64,000 nucleotides of DNA from CBDCFV01 sp965203835. GTDB taxonomy: Bacteria > Chloroflexota > Dehalococcoidia > Lucifugimonadales > UBA3495. This document shows positions 33,787 through 42,993 of the stretch, in pieces. The notes beneath the pieces were generated by a model. That model made no database searches, had not been told where the DNA came from, and saw only the letters and a list, made by a program, of their open reading frames with translations. The position numbers and the translations under genes are program-made. Numbering within the stretch: position 1 is the stretch's first letter; every line of letters begins with the position of its first letter. Where the stretch lies: contig OZ241919.1 in NCBI GenBank assembly GCA_965203835.1, positions 682,001 to 746,000 of the forward strand. The letters run 5' to 3'.

Positions 33787-34791
33787 TCAGTACAAGTGGC
33801 AAGATACCCAATGGTCCGGGGCTACTTCCTTGAAAACGGGGATGTCACCGGCGCAACGGTCCATGAAGAAGGGGCAGCGTGGGTGCAGATGACATCCGTG
33901 GGGAGGGTCCAACGGCGATGGCACCTCGCCGGTCAGTATCAACTCTTCCGGCTCCATTCCGGGACGAGTGGGCAGGGCCGCCGACATCAGGGCCTTGGTG
34001 TAGGGGTGCATCGGATTGGTGAACAGTTCCCGTTTTTCAGCCAACTCCACTATCTGCCCCAAGTACATTACAGCCACCCAATCGCACATGAACCGCACGG
34101 TGGCCAAGTGGTGGGCAATCAACAGGTAGCTGGCGCCGTTTTCCCGTTGGAGGTCCTTCAGCAGGTTCATAATCTGCGCCCTGATAGACACGTCCAAAGC
34201 CGATACCGGTTCGTCGAGAACGACTATCTCCGGGGCCACCGACAGCGCCCTGGCAATGGCCAGCCGCTGCCGCTGGCCGGTGCTGAACTCGTGGGGGTAG
34301 AGGTTCGCGTGGTCGGGGTCGAGCCCCACGTTTTCCAGCAGGCCGGCCACCCGCTCGTTCCGTTCTGAGTCGGAGAGCCGTCTGTTGACGACCAGCGGTT
34401 CGGTCACCAGGTCCCTTACCCGCATCCGCGGGTTCAACGAACTGCGCGGGTCCTGGAAGACCGCCTGCACCGAAGTGCGGTACTCCCGTTTGCGCGATTC
34501 GCTGGCTTTGTGGATGTCCTCTCCCCGGAACAGGACGCTGCCTTCCGTTGGAGGCTCCAGCATCAACACCATCCTTGCCGTGGTGCTCTTGCCGCAGCCT
34601 GACTCTCCGACGATGCCCAAGGTCTCTCCGGCCCTGAGTTGGAAAGAGACGCCGTCTACCGCCTTCAGCCACCCTACAGACCTTGAAAACAGGAAACCGC
34701 TGGCGACCGGGAAGTGTTTTTTCAGGTCCCGCGCTTCCAGTAGCACGTCCCCACGTTGGGACTTGCTCGTTTGGTCTTCGGCAAGGGTCAT
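33787..34791 (-). CDS. Oligopeptide/dipeptide-type ABC transporter ATP-binding protein (OppF/DppF-like)
   Basis: 334 residues from ATG 34791, which overlaps the stop of the upstream ATPase gene (ATGA). Walker A GIVGESGCGKST, Q-loop AVFQDPRSSLNPR, signature FSTGQRQRLAIARAL (T in place of the second G of LSGGQ), Walker B IVVLDEPVSALD, H-loop IAHHLA. The C-terminal oligo_HPY segment (GCHLHPRCPFFMDRC) with its cysteines is present, as in peptide/nickel importers. No permease or binding-protein gene lies within reach, so the membrane part must be elsewhere. Confidence 0.92.
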   Translation of the reverse strand: MTLAEDQTSKSQRGDVLLEARDLKKHFPVASGFLFSRSVGWLKAVDGVSFQLRAGETLGIVGESGCGKSTTARMVLMLEPPTEGSVLFRGEDIHKASESRKREYRTSVQAVFQDPRSSLNPRMRVRDLVTEPLVVNRRLSDSERNERVAGLLENVGLDPDHANLYPHEFSTGQRQRLAIARALSVAPEIVVLDEPVSALDVSIRAQIMNLLKDLQRENGASYLLIAHHLATVRFMCDWVAVMYLGQIVELAEKRELFTNPMHPYTKALMSAALPTRPGMEPEELILTGEVPSPLDPPHGCHLHPRCPFFMDRCAGDIPVFKEVAPDHWVSCHLY

Positions 34792-35774
34792 GCCACTTTC
34801 CAGCAAGCGGAGTAGTGACCCTCAGACACCGGAAGCTCCGGGGGATACTCCTGGCGGCACCGGTCCATGGTATGAGGACACCGGGCGGCGAAGGGACAGC
34901 CCGGCGGCAGATTGTGGAGGGCTGGCGGCTGCCCTTCGATAGCGTAGAGGCGGTCAACGTCCTCTTCCATTTTGGGAACGGAGGCCAGCAGCGCTTGGGT
35001 ATAGGGATGGGCGGCGTTGTCGAAAATGTCCAAAACGCTGCCTGTTTCCACGATCTTCCCGGCGTACATCACCGCCACCCTGTCACACATCTTGGCGACA
35101 ATGCCGAAGTCGTGGGTAATGAATATCAGCCCCACGCCCGACTGTTGCTGCAACTCCTTCAGCAGGTTGAGGTATTGGGCCTGTATGGTCACGTCCAGGG
35201 ACGTCGTCGGCTCGTCCGCAATCAACACCCTCGGCTGTGAAGACATTCCGATTGCCCCGGCCACCCGTTGGCGCATCCCCCCGCTCATGTGGTGTGGGTA
35301 GTCCCGCACCCTGGTCTCTGCAGCGGGAATCTTCACTTTTCGCAGCAGGTCAAGGGCCTTTTCCAGAAGGGTACGCCTGGGCGCGTCCTGATGGACCTTG
35401 ATGGCTTCCGTCACTTGGTTGCCAATGGTGAAGACCGGGTCCAGCGACGTCATCGGGTCCTGCATGATCAGCCCGATTTCGCTGCCCCGGACGCGGTTCA
35501 TATCGTCCTCTGTCAAGGCAAGCAGTTCCTGGCCATTGAGCATGATACTGCCGTCAACAATTTGCCCTTGCGGCGCTGGCACGAGCCGCATCAGCGACAA
35601 CATGGTCACCGTTTTCCCGCAGCCCGACTCTCCAACGATACCCAGGGTCTCCCCCTGGCGCAGGTTGAAGCTCACGCCGTCCACCGCTTTCACTTCGCCC
35701 AACCGCGTGTGGAAGTAGGTGCGGAGTTCCTTTACGTCGAGGATTACCTCACCGATGGATGGAGTTGTTATCAC
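34788..35774 (-). CDS. Oligopeptide/dipeptide-type ABC transporter ATP-binding protein (OppD/DppD-like)
   Basis: 328 residues. Walker A GIVGESGCGKTVT, Q-loop LIMQDPMTSLDP, signature HMSGGMRQRVAGAIGM, Walker B VLIADEPTTSLDVT, H-loop ITHDFG, and oligo_HPY tail GCPFAARCPHTMDRCR. These are the usual features of the D subunit that pairs with the F subunit. First gene of a two-gene ATPase operon with the OppF-like gene. Confidence 0.93.
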   Translation of the reverse strand: MITTPSIGEVILDVKELRTYFHTRLGEVKAVDGVSFNLRQGETLGIVGESGCGKTVTMLSLMRLVPAPQGQIVDGSIMLNGQELLALTEDDMNRVRGSEIGLIMQDPMTSLDPVFTIGNQVTEAIKVHQDAPRRTLLEKALDLLRKVKIPAAETRVRDYPHHMSGGMRQRVAGAIGMSSQPRVLIADEPTTSLDVTIQAQYLNLLKELQQQSGVGLIFITHDFGIVAKMCDRVAVMYAGKIVETGSVLDIFDNAAHPYTQALLASVPKMEEDVDRLYAIEGQPPALHNLPPGCPFAARCPHTMDRCRQEYPPELPVSEGHYSACWKVA

Positions 35775-36020
35775 AGGCTGCTATCCCGTGTCATGGGTTG
35801 CCGGGACTATACCCCTTTGCCAAGAGGTCCAAGCATGACGCCGAGCGTCCGGCGATTCGTATAGTATATCGGACTTATCAAATGGAGACTCCTCCCTTTG
35901 GCCGCCATTTCAAGCCCGCCTGATGATATACTCTCCGTGTCCAGCCACCCCGTGAGGAGTAAAGTTCTCCGCAAGCGGGACGTTCCTAAAGACAATAATA
36001 CCCTGAACAGGAGAGGGGAA

Positions 36021-37667
36021 ATGCGAACTGTTGACGCCATCGCCGAAATTCTAAAGCGGGAAGGGATTGAAAACCTCAGTGGCTTCCCCACAACCCCGAT
36101 GATCGAGGCCGCCGCCGAGGCAGGCATCCGGCCTGTTATCTGCAGACAGGAACGGGTCGGGGTGGGCATTGCCGACGGGTTCAGCCGGGCGACCAACGGC
36201 GAAAAAATGGGAGTGTTCGCCATGCAGTACGGTCCGGGGGCGGAAAACGCCTACGCCGGCGTCGCCACGTCTTATTCCGACTCGGTCCCGGTGCTTCTGT
36301 TGCCTCTGGGGCACCCACGGTCCCGCCAAGGAATCCTTCCTCATTTCAGTTCCATGACCAACTACGCCGGTGTGAACAAGTACATCGAGCAAATCAACAC
36401 TCCCGAACGGACCAGCGAGGTAATGCGCCGCGCGTTCGCCGCGCTGAGGCAGGGCCGTTCGGGGCCGGTGATGGTGGAAATTCCCGCCGACATAGCCTTG
36501 GAGGAAGTCGCTGAGGAGGACTTCTTCTACCAAGCCAGCAGGCCGGTATTGGCGCAGGCCAACCCACGGGACGTGGAAGCGGCAGCACGAGCGCTGTGCA
36601 ACGCCAGGCACCCCGTCATACACGCCGGGCAGGGTGTGTTGTATGCCGACGCCACGGATGACTTGGTGGAACTGGCCGAGTTGTTGCAGGTGCCGGTAAT
36701 GACTACGTTGCTGGGCAAGAGCGCCTTTCCCGAGGTACATCCCTTGGCGTTGGGAAGCGGCACCGGTGTCATGTCCGGCACCGTACATCACTTCGTGAGC
36801 CGCTCTGATGTCATATTCGGCATCGGCAGCAGCTTCACCAAGCATGGCATGTGCATGAACATCCCGGCGGGCAAGACGTTGGTCCAAGCGACCAACGACC
36901 CCAGGGACATCAACAAGGACTACGTTATCGACCATCCCATAGTCGGGGACGCCAAGCTGGTGCTGCGGCAGATGATCGAGGCCTGCAAGGACATCGTGGG
37001 TGACAGCCGCTCCGGTGACCAAGCCACGGCCAACGAGATACGCTCTACCAGGGACGCATGGCTGGCGCAGTGGAACGCTAAGCTGACCAGCAACCAAGCC
37101 CCCATCAACCCCTACCGGGTTATATGGGACTTCATGCAGGCCATCCCACCGGAAGACGCCATCGTCACCCACGACTCCGGCAGTCCCAGGGACCAGATCA
37201 TGCCCTTCTACCGCTCCAACGGGCCGCGCACCTACTTGGGGTGGGGCAAGTCCCACGGCCTTGGCACCGGGTTGGGACTGGTCATCGGCGCAAAGATGGC
37301 CAAGCCGGAGAAGGTCTGCGTCAACTTCATGGGAGACGCAGCGTTCGGCATGACCGGCCTGGACTTCGAGACTGCGGTCCGGTCGAATCTGCCTATCATC
37401 ACCGTGGTCCTCAACAACTCCACCATGGCCGTGGAGACCGATGCCATGCAAGCCTCGCACGCGCTGTACAACACCCGCGACCTGGGCGGGAACTACGCCG
37501 ACATGGGCCGGGCCATGGGCGGATACGCGGAGCGCATTGAGGACCCCGCCGAGGTCATTCCCGCGTTCCAGCGGGCCCGCAGGGTCACCGAGGAGGATGG
37601 CCGGGCCGTATTGCTGGAGTTCATCACCAGCGCCGAGACGGAGAGGTCCTATCCCAGGGGGTTCTGA
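36021..37667 (+). CDS. Thiamin-diphosphate-dependent enzyme, acetolactate synthase/benzoylformate decarboxylase-like
   Basis: 548 residues from ATG 36021 (AGGAGAGGGG upstream); the frame extends left but lacks coding character. Pyr domain with catalytic Glu in ICRQERVGVGIADGFSRA (about 40-57), central domain, then PP domain with WGKSHGLGTGLGLVIGA (about 410) and the ThDP motif FMGDAAFGMTGLDFETAVRS to LNN (about 435-462). Catalyses decarboxylation or carboligation of a 2-oxo acid; not ilvB-like enough to call acetolactate synthase, and no ilvN is nearby. Gap 35775-36020 has no gene. Confidence 0.88.
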   Translation: MRTVDAIAEILKREGIENLSGFPTTPMIEAAAEAGIRPVICRQERVGVGIADGFSRATNGEKMGVFAMQYGPGAENAYAGVATSYSDSVPVLLLPLGHPRSRQGILPHFSSMTNYAGVNKYIEQINTPERTSEVMRRAFAALRQGRSGPVMVEIPADIALEEVAEEDFFYQASRPVLAQANPRDVEAAARALCNARHPVIHAGQGVLYADATDDLVELAELLQVPVMTTLLGKSAFPEVHPLALGSGTGVMSGTVHHFVSRSDVIFGIGSSFTKHGMCMNIPAGKTLVQATNDPRDINKDYVIDHPIVGDAKLVLRQMIEACKDIVGDSRSGDQATANEIRSTRDAWLAQWNAKLTSNQAPINPYRVIWDFMQAIPPEDAIVTHDSGSPRDQIMPFYRSNGPRTYLGWGKSHGLGTGLGLVIGAKMAKPEKVCVNFMGDAAFGMTGLDFETAVRSNLPIITVVLNNSTMAVETDAMQASHALYNTRDLGGNYADMGRAMGGYAERIEDPAEVIPAFQRARRVTEEDGRAVLLEFITSAETERSYPRGF

Positions 37668-37750
37668 CCATCCTCACCGGCAGTCTGTATAGACGCTACG
37701 GCGTTCACTATGGTCTCCATTGACCTAGCGGTAGGAGAATAGCGGAACCC

Positions 37751-38656
37751 ATGCTCGACCCCAGAATCAAAGCCGACCCGGTCGCCCTCGCAATAGCGCA
37801 AGCGGCACAGGAGGCCGCCGAACCGGCGGTGGTAATCCTATTCGGCTCCCGGGCGCGCGGCGACCATCACGAGCATTCCGACGTAGACCTGCTGGTCGTC
37901 GCCGATGACGAAAATCCAAGAAAAGCGGAATTCGCCGCTTACGACGGGGCCAAGAGCCACAGTGAAAAGACCGGGATAGACCTTTCAACAAACGTTATCT
38001 CGATGACCAAGGAAGAATTCCGCCGTTGCCGGCTGGCCAAACAGCACATCGCGGGGCAGGCAGACACCCAGGGAGTAATCATGAGCCGGGAGATACCGGA
38101 CTTCTCTATGGATACGCCGGACGATGACTACCCTGACCATTGGCCCGCAACCAGGCAACGCCTCCAAAACACCGGAGAGTACAGCCACGAATTTAATCAG
38201 ATGATCGAAGAAAAACATTGGAACCAGAGAACAATAGGCTTTTTTGCACAACAGGCCGTTGAAAACGCCCTGAAGGGCTGGTTGTCGGCGCACAACGACG
38301 ACCGGAATTGGGACCATGACTTGAACAGGCTATGGGAAGGCGGCCAGGAAAAAGAAAACTGGGCCACCCCAGAATTGCAGCCGGTCTACGAATCGGTAAT
38401 AGAACTCTTGGATCACACCGGGTATGAAGACCCTGAACGACCGGGGAGGGAAAGCAACTGGCTGTCCAACTATGCCGTAATATACCGCTACGGAGGGACT
38501 TCATACCGAATGACCCAAGCCGAACGGTTGGCATTGCAGGAGAAAGTAAACGACGCAGTATCAGCCATAGTCGCCAGGATACACGTCATCAGCGGCACCA
38601 CCGATGACGACGTATGGCCGGAGGGCGTGCGGCCCTGGGACACCACGCCGGAGTAG
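37751..38656 (+). CDS. MNT nucleotidyltransferase-HEPN fusion protein
   Basis: 301 residues. N-terminal polymerase-beta-like MNT domain with LFGSRARGDHHEHSDVDLLV (about 32-51), which keeps both metal-binding aspartates. A linker leads to a HEPN domain with HWNQRTIGFFAQQAVENALKGWL (about 155-178). In two-gene systems the MNT adenylylates and silences the HEPN RNase; here both are in one polypeptide. No clear R-x4-6-H motif, so the HEPN part may be RNA-binding or degenerate. The stretch upstream (37668-37750) holds only a weak TAGGAG. Confidence 0.85.
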   Translation: MLDPRIKADPVALAIAQAAQEAAEPAVVILFGSRARGDHHEHSDVDLLVVADDENPRKAEFAAYDGAKSHSEKTGIDLSTNVISMTKEEFRRCRLAKQHIAGQADTQGVIMSREIPDFSMDTPDDDYPDHWPATRQRLQNTGEYSHEFNQMIEEKHWNQRTIGFFAQQAVENALKGWLSAHNDDRNWDHDLNRLWEGGQEKENWATPELQPVYESVIELLDHTGYEDPERPGRESNWLSNYAVIYRYGGTSYRMTQAERLALQEKVNDAVSAIVARIHVISGTTDDDVWPEGVRPWDTTPE

Positions 38657-38713
38657 ATCAGTTCATCCGGCAGAGAGATTCGGAATCTACCAATTTTTGA
38701 CAGGAGCCTGACG

Positions 38714-39076
38714 ATGGCACAGAAATCCAAGTACTTGTTCATAGCCAGCATGGACGTGGAGGCGGCCAAGGAGGCCTTGTTCAACGAGGTATATGACACG
38801 GAGCATTGCCCGGAATTGAGCAAGGTGGCGGGAGTGGGGAACATCACCCGGTTCGAGACCCAGCCCTTCAAGGTGCTGATAGGGGGCGAGACACGGATCA
38901 TACAGCCCGACGGCCAGCCCCGATTCCACGCCATGTACGAAATAGAGAGTCCTGATGTCCTCATATCGGATGCGTGGGGCGAAGCCGTGGAGTTGGGCCG
39001 CTGGCCGGAGCAGGTGCGCCCCTATACCACCAACCGCCGCCACACGCTGCTCAAGCTCACCTATCCGCAGGGGTAG
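38714..39076 (+). CDS. Dimeric alpha/beta-barrel-like small protein
   Basis: 120 residues, KYLFIASMDVEAAKEALFNEVYDTEHCPELSKVAGVGNITRF is the pattern of EthD/DUF4286-type ferredoxin-fold dimers that cover small hydrophobic or aromatic substrates (fold opening strand, helix, H-C-P-E-L). The remainder ends HTLLKLTYPQG. CAGGAG precedes the ATG. Directly upstream of two CoA transferase genes, so likely the same pathway. Confidence 0.72.
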   Translation: MAQKSKYLFIASMDVEAAKEALFNEVYDTEHCPELSKVAGVGNITRFETQPFKVLIGGETRIIQPDGQPRFHAMYEIESPDVLISDAWGEAVELGRWPEQVRPYTTNRRHTLLKLTYPQG

Positions 39077-39085
39077 GGCGCGCGG

Positions 39086-40330
39086 ATGTCCAACGCATCT
39101 GTTCCGAATCGTAATTCCCGCCTTGGCGGGAATCCAAGGGGGGCCCTATCCGGGGTAAGGGTGCTTGACCTTACCCACCATATAGCCGGGCCTTGGTGCA
39201 CCAAGTTATTGGCCGACTACGGGGCTGAGGTCATCAAAGTGGAGCCTCCCGGCGGCGATCCCGCACGGGGTATGACACCTTTCTTCCACGACGAGGCGCA
39301 CCGGGACAAGAGCCTGCTGTTCCTGTACCTGAACACCAGCAAGCGCGGCATTACCCTTAACCTCAAGTCGTCCGAGGGGAAAAGTGTCTTTTTTGAGCTG
39401 ATTAAAGACACCGACGTGCTGGTGGAAAACTACTCGCCACGGGTGATGCCGTCCCTGGGCCTCGACTATCAGACCCTTAGGGAGCAGAACCCTTCCTTGG
39501 TAATGACGTCGATCTCCAACTTCGGGCAGACCGGACCGTACCGGGACTACAAGGCCACCGAGATCGTGGAGTACGCCTTGGGCGGCCTGATGTACATCTT
39601 CGGCAACTACGACCGGGAACCGCTGAAGCATGCCCTGCACCAAGCCCAGTTCAAGGCGGGCACTGACGCCGCTTCCGCGACCCTTATGGCCTTTTATCAC
39701 CAGCGACTGACCGGCGAAGGTCAGCACATCGACGTGTCGATACAGGAAGCGATAGCGTCGACGCTGCGGGACGTGGTGGACAACTACACCTATACCGGCG
39801 CGGTGCGGCGGCGGCAGCCCAACCACAGCGGCGACCTGACCCGGTTGAGGGCGGCATCGGACGGGTACATCCTGCCCAACCCCGGCATCGGCGCCGGTCT
39901 GAACTGGAACACGGTAGTGGACTTCCTGGAAGAACCGGCGCTTGATGACGAGAGGTTCTCAGACGCGTCGGCCCGGTTGGCCAACGCTGAGGAGCTTGGC
40001 GAAATACTCGACCGGTGCTTCGAGACCAAGAAGAAAGCCGACATGTTCTACGCCGCCCACGAACGCCGCTTCATCTACGGGATGGTGCAGTCGCCGGAAG
40101 AGGTAATGGAAAATCCCCAGTACCAACACCGGGGCTACTTTGTCGAGTTGGACCATCCAGTTGTCGGCCCGGCAAAGTACCCGGGCGCCCCTTTCATCAT
40201 GTCCGGCACACCTTGGGAGGCATCGTTGCCGGCCCCGGCCTTGGGGGAGCACAACGAACAGGTCTTCCGGGACAGGCTGGGTTACTCGGACGACGACTTG
40301 GCTCGGCTGCGGGCTGCGGGAGTGGTCTGA
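39086..40330 (+). CDS. CaiB/BaiF (family III) CoA transferase 1
   Basis: 414 residues. LSGVRVLDLTHHIAGPWCTKLLADYGAEVIKVEPP (about 22-56), SKRGITLNLKS, DVLVENYSPRVM (about 110), and the catalytic-Asp region AQFKAGTDAASATLMAFYHQRLTGEGQHIDVSIQEA (about 185-220) are all present. It would move CoA between a carboxylate donor and acceptor. The first 20 residues are unusual: residues about 8-17 (NRNSRLGGNP) are encoded by a dispersed repeat copy, so the native N-terminus has been altered or replaced. Start codon not certain. Confidence 0.9.
   Translation: MSNASVPNRNSRLGGNPRGALSGVRVLDLTHHIAGPWCTKLLADYGAEVIKVEPPGGDPARGMTPFFHDEAHRDKSLLFLYLNTSKRGITLNLKSSEGKSVFFELIKDTDVLVENYSPRVMPSLGLDYQTLREQNPSLVMTSISNFGQTGPYRDYKATEIVEYALGGLMYIFGNYDREPLKHALHQAQFKAGTDAASATLMAFYHQRLTGEGQHIDVSIQEAIASTLRDVVDNYTYTGAVRRRQPNHSGDLTRLRAASDGYILPNPGIGAGLNWNTVVDFLEEPALDDERFSDASARLANAEELGEILDRCFETKKKADMFYAAHERRFIYGMVQSPEEVMENPQYQHRGYFVELDHPVVGPAKYPGAPFIMSGTPWEASLPAPALGEHNEQVFRDRLGYSDDDLARLRAAGVV
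39114..39133. repeat. Dispersed palindromic repeat, copy J, inside a coding region
   Basis: Perfect 8-bp stem ATTCCCGC/GCGGGAAT, loop CTTG, within the first 50 bases of the CoA transferase frame. Same stem as copy E and I; the tail of the family unit is missing. Confidence 0.7.
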
Positions 40331-40332
40331 TA

Positions 40333-41685
40333 ATGGCAGGGCCGCTTGCCGGGGTCAGAGTGCTGGAAATGGGCCAACTCATCGCCATCCCGTGGGCGAT
40401 GAAGATGATGGCCGACATGGGCGCTCAGGTCATCCGGCTGGAGTCCACCCTGCGCATGGAAAGCTACCGGGGCGACTCCCTGTACCGGAACGACATCAGC
40501 GGCGAGTTCTGGAACCGGGGCGGCAACTTCTACGAGCAGAACCGCAACAAGCTGGGCATTACCCTGGACCTGAGCAAGCCGCAGGGGTTGGGATTGCTAA
40601 AGGAACTGGTGGCGATAAGCGACGTTTTCGCCGAGAACTTCACCCCGCGGGTCATCAGGAATTTCCAACTGGAGTACGACGACCTGCGTAAAATCAAGCC
40701 GGACATCATCATGGTTTCGTCCACCGGCTACGGGTTCACCGGGCCTTGGGCCAACTTCGGCGCAACCGGCCCGGCTACCGAAGGCGCCTCGGGATTGGCC
40801 TACATGACCGGCTACGCCGACGGACCGCCGGTGCTTCCTGAAATACCCTACACCGACTATACCGCCGGGGAGCAGACGGTGTTCGCCGTTATGGCGGCGT
40901 TGGTGCACCGCTTGAACACCGGCCAGGGACAGTTCATCGACGTGTCCCAGTCCCAGACCGCCAGCGCGACCGTCCCGGAAGCCCTGCTCGACTTTGCCGT
41001 CAACGGGCGCATTGAGCCCCGGATGGGCAACCAGGACCCCGATATGGCGCCCCACGGGTGCTATCCATGCCGGGGCGACGACCGCTGGATAGCCATAGCC
41101 GTGGCTGACGACGCCCAATGGCACAGCCTTTGCGGAGTGCTGCAACGGCCCGCTTGGGCGCAGGATGCTAGGTTTGGCGACGCGGCGGGGCGATTGCGTC
41201 ACCGGGGGGAATTGGACCAACTCGTGGGTGAGGCCACTGCCGGTTGGGACGCGGGTGAACTCACGGAAAAACTCCAGGACGCCGGAGTCCCGGCGGGTGC
41301 GGTCCTCGACGGCAAGGACCTGTTGTTCGACAAGCACCTGATGGAGCGGCGCTTCTTCGAAGTGGCGTCCCATCACCCCAGCACCGGTATGCCGCCGCTT
41401 CCCTACGTGGGCCGCCCGTGGAAAATGTCCGCCACGCCTGCCGTTCCCGGACGCGCCGCGCCGCTATTGGGGGAACACAACGAGTTCACGTTGGTCGACT
41501 TACTGGGGCGCGACAGGGAAGAGTTAGCAGTCTTGGAAAGAGACGGAGTAATCGGTTACGCTCCCGCTACAGCCCGGCCGGTGGCGCGGCCGCCGTTGGA
41601 TGAGCAGGTGCGCCAAGGCCGGATGCAACGTTACGACACCGACTTCCAGAAACAGGTGGAGCGGGCATACCCGCCCCAACAATAG
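40333..41685 (+). CDS. CaiB/BaiF (family III) CoA transferase 2
   Basis: 450 residues from ATG 40333, two bases after the stop of CoA transferase 1. AGPLAGVRVLEMGQLIAIPW, NRNKLGITLDLSKPQGLGLLK, SDVFAENFTPRVIRN, STGYGFTGPWANFGATGPATEG, DYTAGEQTVFAVMAALVHRLNTGQGQFIDVS (catalytic Asp region about 175). Clear family III CoA transferase. The two transferases are about 30% alike by eye and may form a heteromer or handle successive CoA exchanges of one acid degradation route. Ends next to a convergent leuD. Confidence 0.92.
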   Translation: MAGPLAGVRVLEMGQLIAIPWAMKMMADMGAQVIRLESTLRMESYRGDSLYRNDISGEFWNRGGNFYEQNRNKLGITLDLSKPQGLGLLKELVAISDVFAENFTPRVIRNFQLEYDDLRKIKPDIIMVSSTGYGFTGPWANFGATGPATEGASGLAYMTGYADGPPVLPEIPYTDYTAGEQTVFAVMAALVHRLNTGQGQFIDVSQSQTASATVPEALLDFAVNGRIEPRMGNQDPDMAPHGCYPCRGDDRWIAIAVADDAQWHSLCGVLQRPAWAQDARFGDAAGRLRHRGELDQLVGEATAGWDAGELTEKLQDAGVPAGAVLDGKDLLFDKHLMERRFFEVASHHPSTGMPPLPYVGRPWKMSATPAVPGRAAPLLGEHNEFTLVDLLGRDREELAVLERDGVIGYAPATARPVARPPLDEQVRQGRMQRYDTDFQKQVERAYPPQQ

Positions 41686-41740
41686 CCGCGCCAGTAAGGC
41701 TCCCCGCCTTGAGGGAGGGATCCCTTGCTCTCCGGTGGGG

Positions 41741-42337
41741 TCACAACCCCCGGCTTTGCTCGTAGGCGGCGATCCTGTCTTCGAATTGCAGCGTAAGCCC
41801 TATGTCGTCCAATCCGTTGAGCAGGTTGTGGCGGTTGGCGGAGTCCACTTCGAAGGCGATGGAGATTTCTTCGTCTTCATCCCACACCCGCTGCCCCACC
41901 AGGTCCACGGTCAGCTTGACGCCCGGCTTGCCCTGGGCCTTGTCCATGATCTGCCGCACCTGCTCTTCGGGTAGCCTCAGAGGGAGCAAGCCGTTCTTGA
42001 AGCAGTTGTTGTAGAAAATGTCGGCGAAGCTCGGCGCGATGATGCACTTGATGCCGTAGTCCCGCAGCGCCCAGGGAGCGTGCTCCCGGGAAGAGCCGCA
42101 GCCGAAATTATGGCCCGCTACCAGAACGTTGGCGTTCCGGTACTCCGGCTTGTTGAGCACGAAATCAGGATGGGGGCTCCCGTCCTCGTTGTAACGCCAG
42201 CGGGAAAACAGCGCGTCCTCGAATCCGCTCCGTTCGATGCTCTTCAGGAAGACCGCCGGGATAATCTGGTCGGTGTCAACGTTGACCCGGTCCAGCGGCG
42301 CCACCACGCCGGTAAGTTCGGTGAATGCGTCCATCAT
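41741..42337 (-). CDS. leuD: 3-Isopropylmalate dehydratase small subunit
   Basis: 198 residues, the standard length of LeuD. Characteristic APLDRVNVDTDQIIPAVFLK (about 13-32), GHNFGCGSSREHAPWAL (about 74-90) and APSFADIFYNNCFKNGLLP (about 100-118). Small subunit of the [4Fe-4S] isomerase of leucine synthesis, which converts 2- to 3-isopropylmalate with LeuC. Two Uma2 genes separate it from leuC. The double ATG at 42337/42334 is preceded by AGAGG. Confidence 0.96.
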   Translation of the reverse strand: MMDAFTELTGVVAPLDRVNVDTDQIIPAVFLKSIERSGFEDALFSRWRYNEDGSPHPDFVLNKPEYRNANVLVAGHNFGCGSSREHAPWALRDYGIKCIIAPSFADIFYNNCFKNGLLPLRLPEEQVRQIMDKAQGKPGVKLTVDLVGQRVWDEDEEISIAFEVDSANRHNLLNGLDDIGLTLQFEDRIAAYEQSRGL

Positions 42338-42417
42338 GTACCTCTTCTGCGTTTGGGTTGTGCTCTCGCCTTAGGATCAGGCCAGGCTCAAAGCGTATCA
42401 ATCCGCTTGCCAACCAC

Positions 42418-42963
42418 CTATTCGAATATCGACGTCAGGTTGATGGCCAGCCCTGGGAGCAATGGTGAAACCAGAGTTTCTCCATTATGAAAGTGAGCAG
42501 CAGGCGCCAGTTCGTCATCGTTCAGAGTGAGAATCTCTACCAGCCTCGCGTCCGGGTGCACCATCCAGTATTCCAGTACCCCGCTTCTGCCATAGAGTTC
42601 TCGTTTATATCCCTGGTCAACGTGGGCTGTAGATTCCGAGAGTATTTCCACCACCAAGTCAGGCGCTCCTTTGCAATTGGCGTCGTCAATCCGTTCGATG
42701 CGGTTGTTGGAAACGAACAGGATGTCAGGTTGCACCACGGCATCCTCGGCCAGTATGACATCGTACGGCGCTGCCCGAATTTCGCCCAAGCGATTCTGGA
42801 ACACGAACATGTACAATGCAACGATAAGCCTGATAGAGATTCGCTGATGCCGGTCGTTTGGTGCTGGCGCCAATACCAATTCTCCATTCAAAAGTTGATA
42901 CCGTTTGCCCGGAGGCGTGTTCATGTAGTCTTGGATGGTGAACTTAACATTCCGGCTGGCCAT
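42418..42963 (-). CDS. Uma2 family PD-(D/E)XK nuclease-like protein
   Basis: 181 residues with the Uma2 set: KRYQLLNGELVLAPAPNDRHQ (about 20-40), VQPDILFVSNNR (about 78-89), GAPDLVVEILSESTAHVDQGYKRELYGRSGVLEYWMV. A+T richer than leuD. Lies inside the leuC-leuD interval, reading the same way, and is probably cotranscribed with them. Confidence 0.88.
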   Translation of the reverse strand: MASRNVKFTIQDYMNTPPGKRYQLLNGELVLAPAPNDRHQRISIRLIVALYMFVFQNRLGEIRAAPYDVILAEDAVVQPDILFVSNNRIERIDDANCKGAPDLVVEILSESTAHVDQGYKRELYGRSGVLEYWMVHPDARLVEILTLNDDELAPAAHFHNGETLVSPLLPGLAINLTSIFE

Positions 42964-42993
42964 AGCTCTAATAATCTAACCCCCTTCTTGGCG

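Noticed and set aside
35775..36020. Promoter in the gap before the ThDP enzyme
   Set aside because: Several TATACT/TATAGT hexamers but none with a -35 at 16-18 bases.
36051..37460. A 469-codon minus-strand frame inside the ThDP enzyme gene
   Set aside because: Antisense shadow with low-complexity composition.
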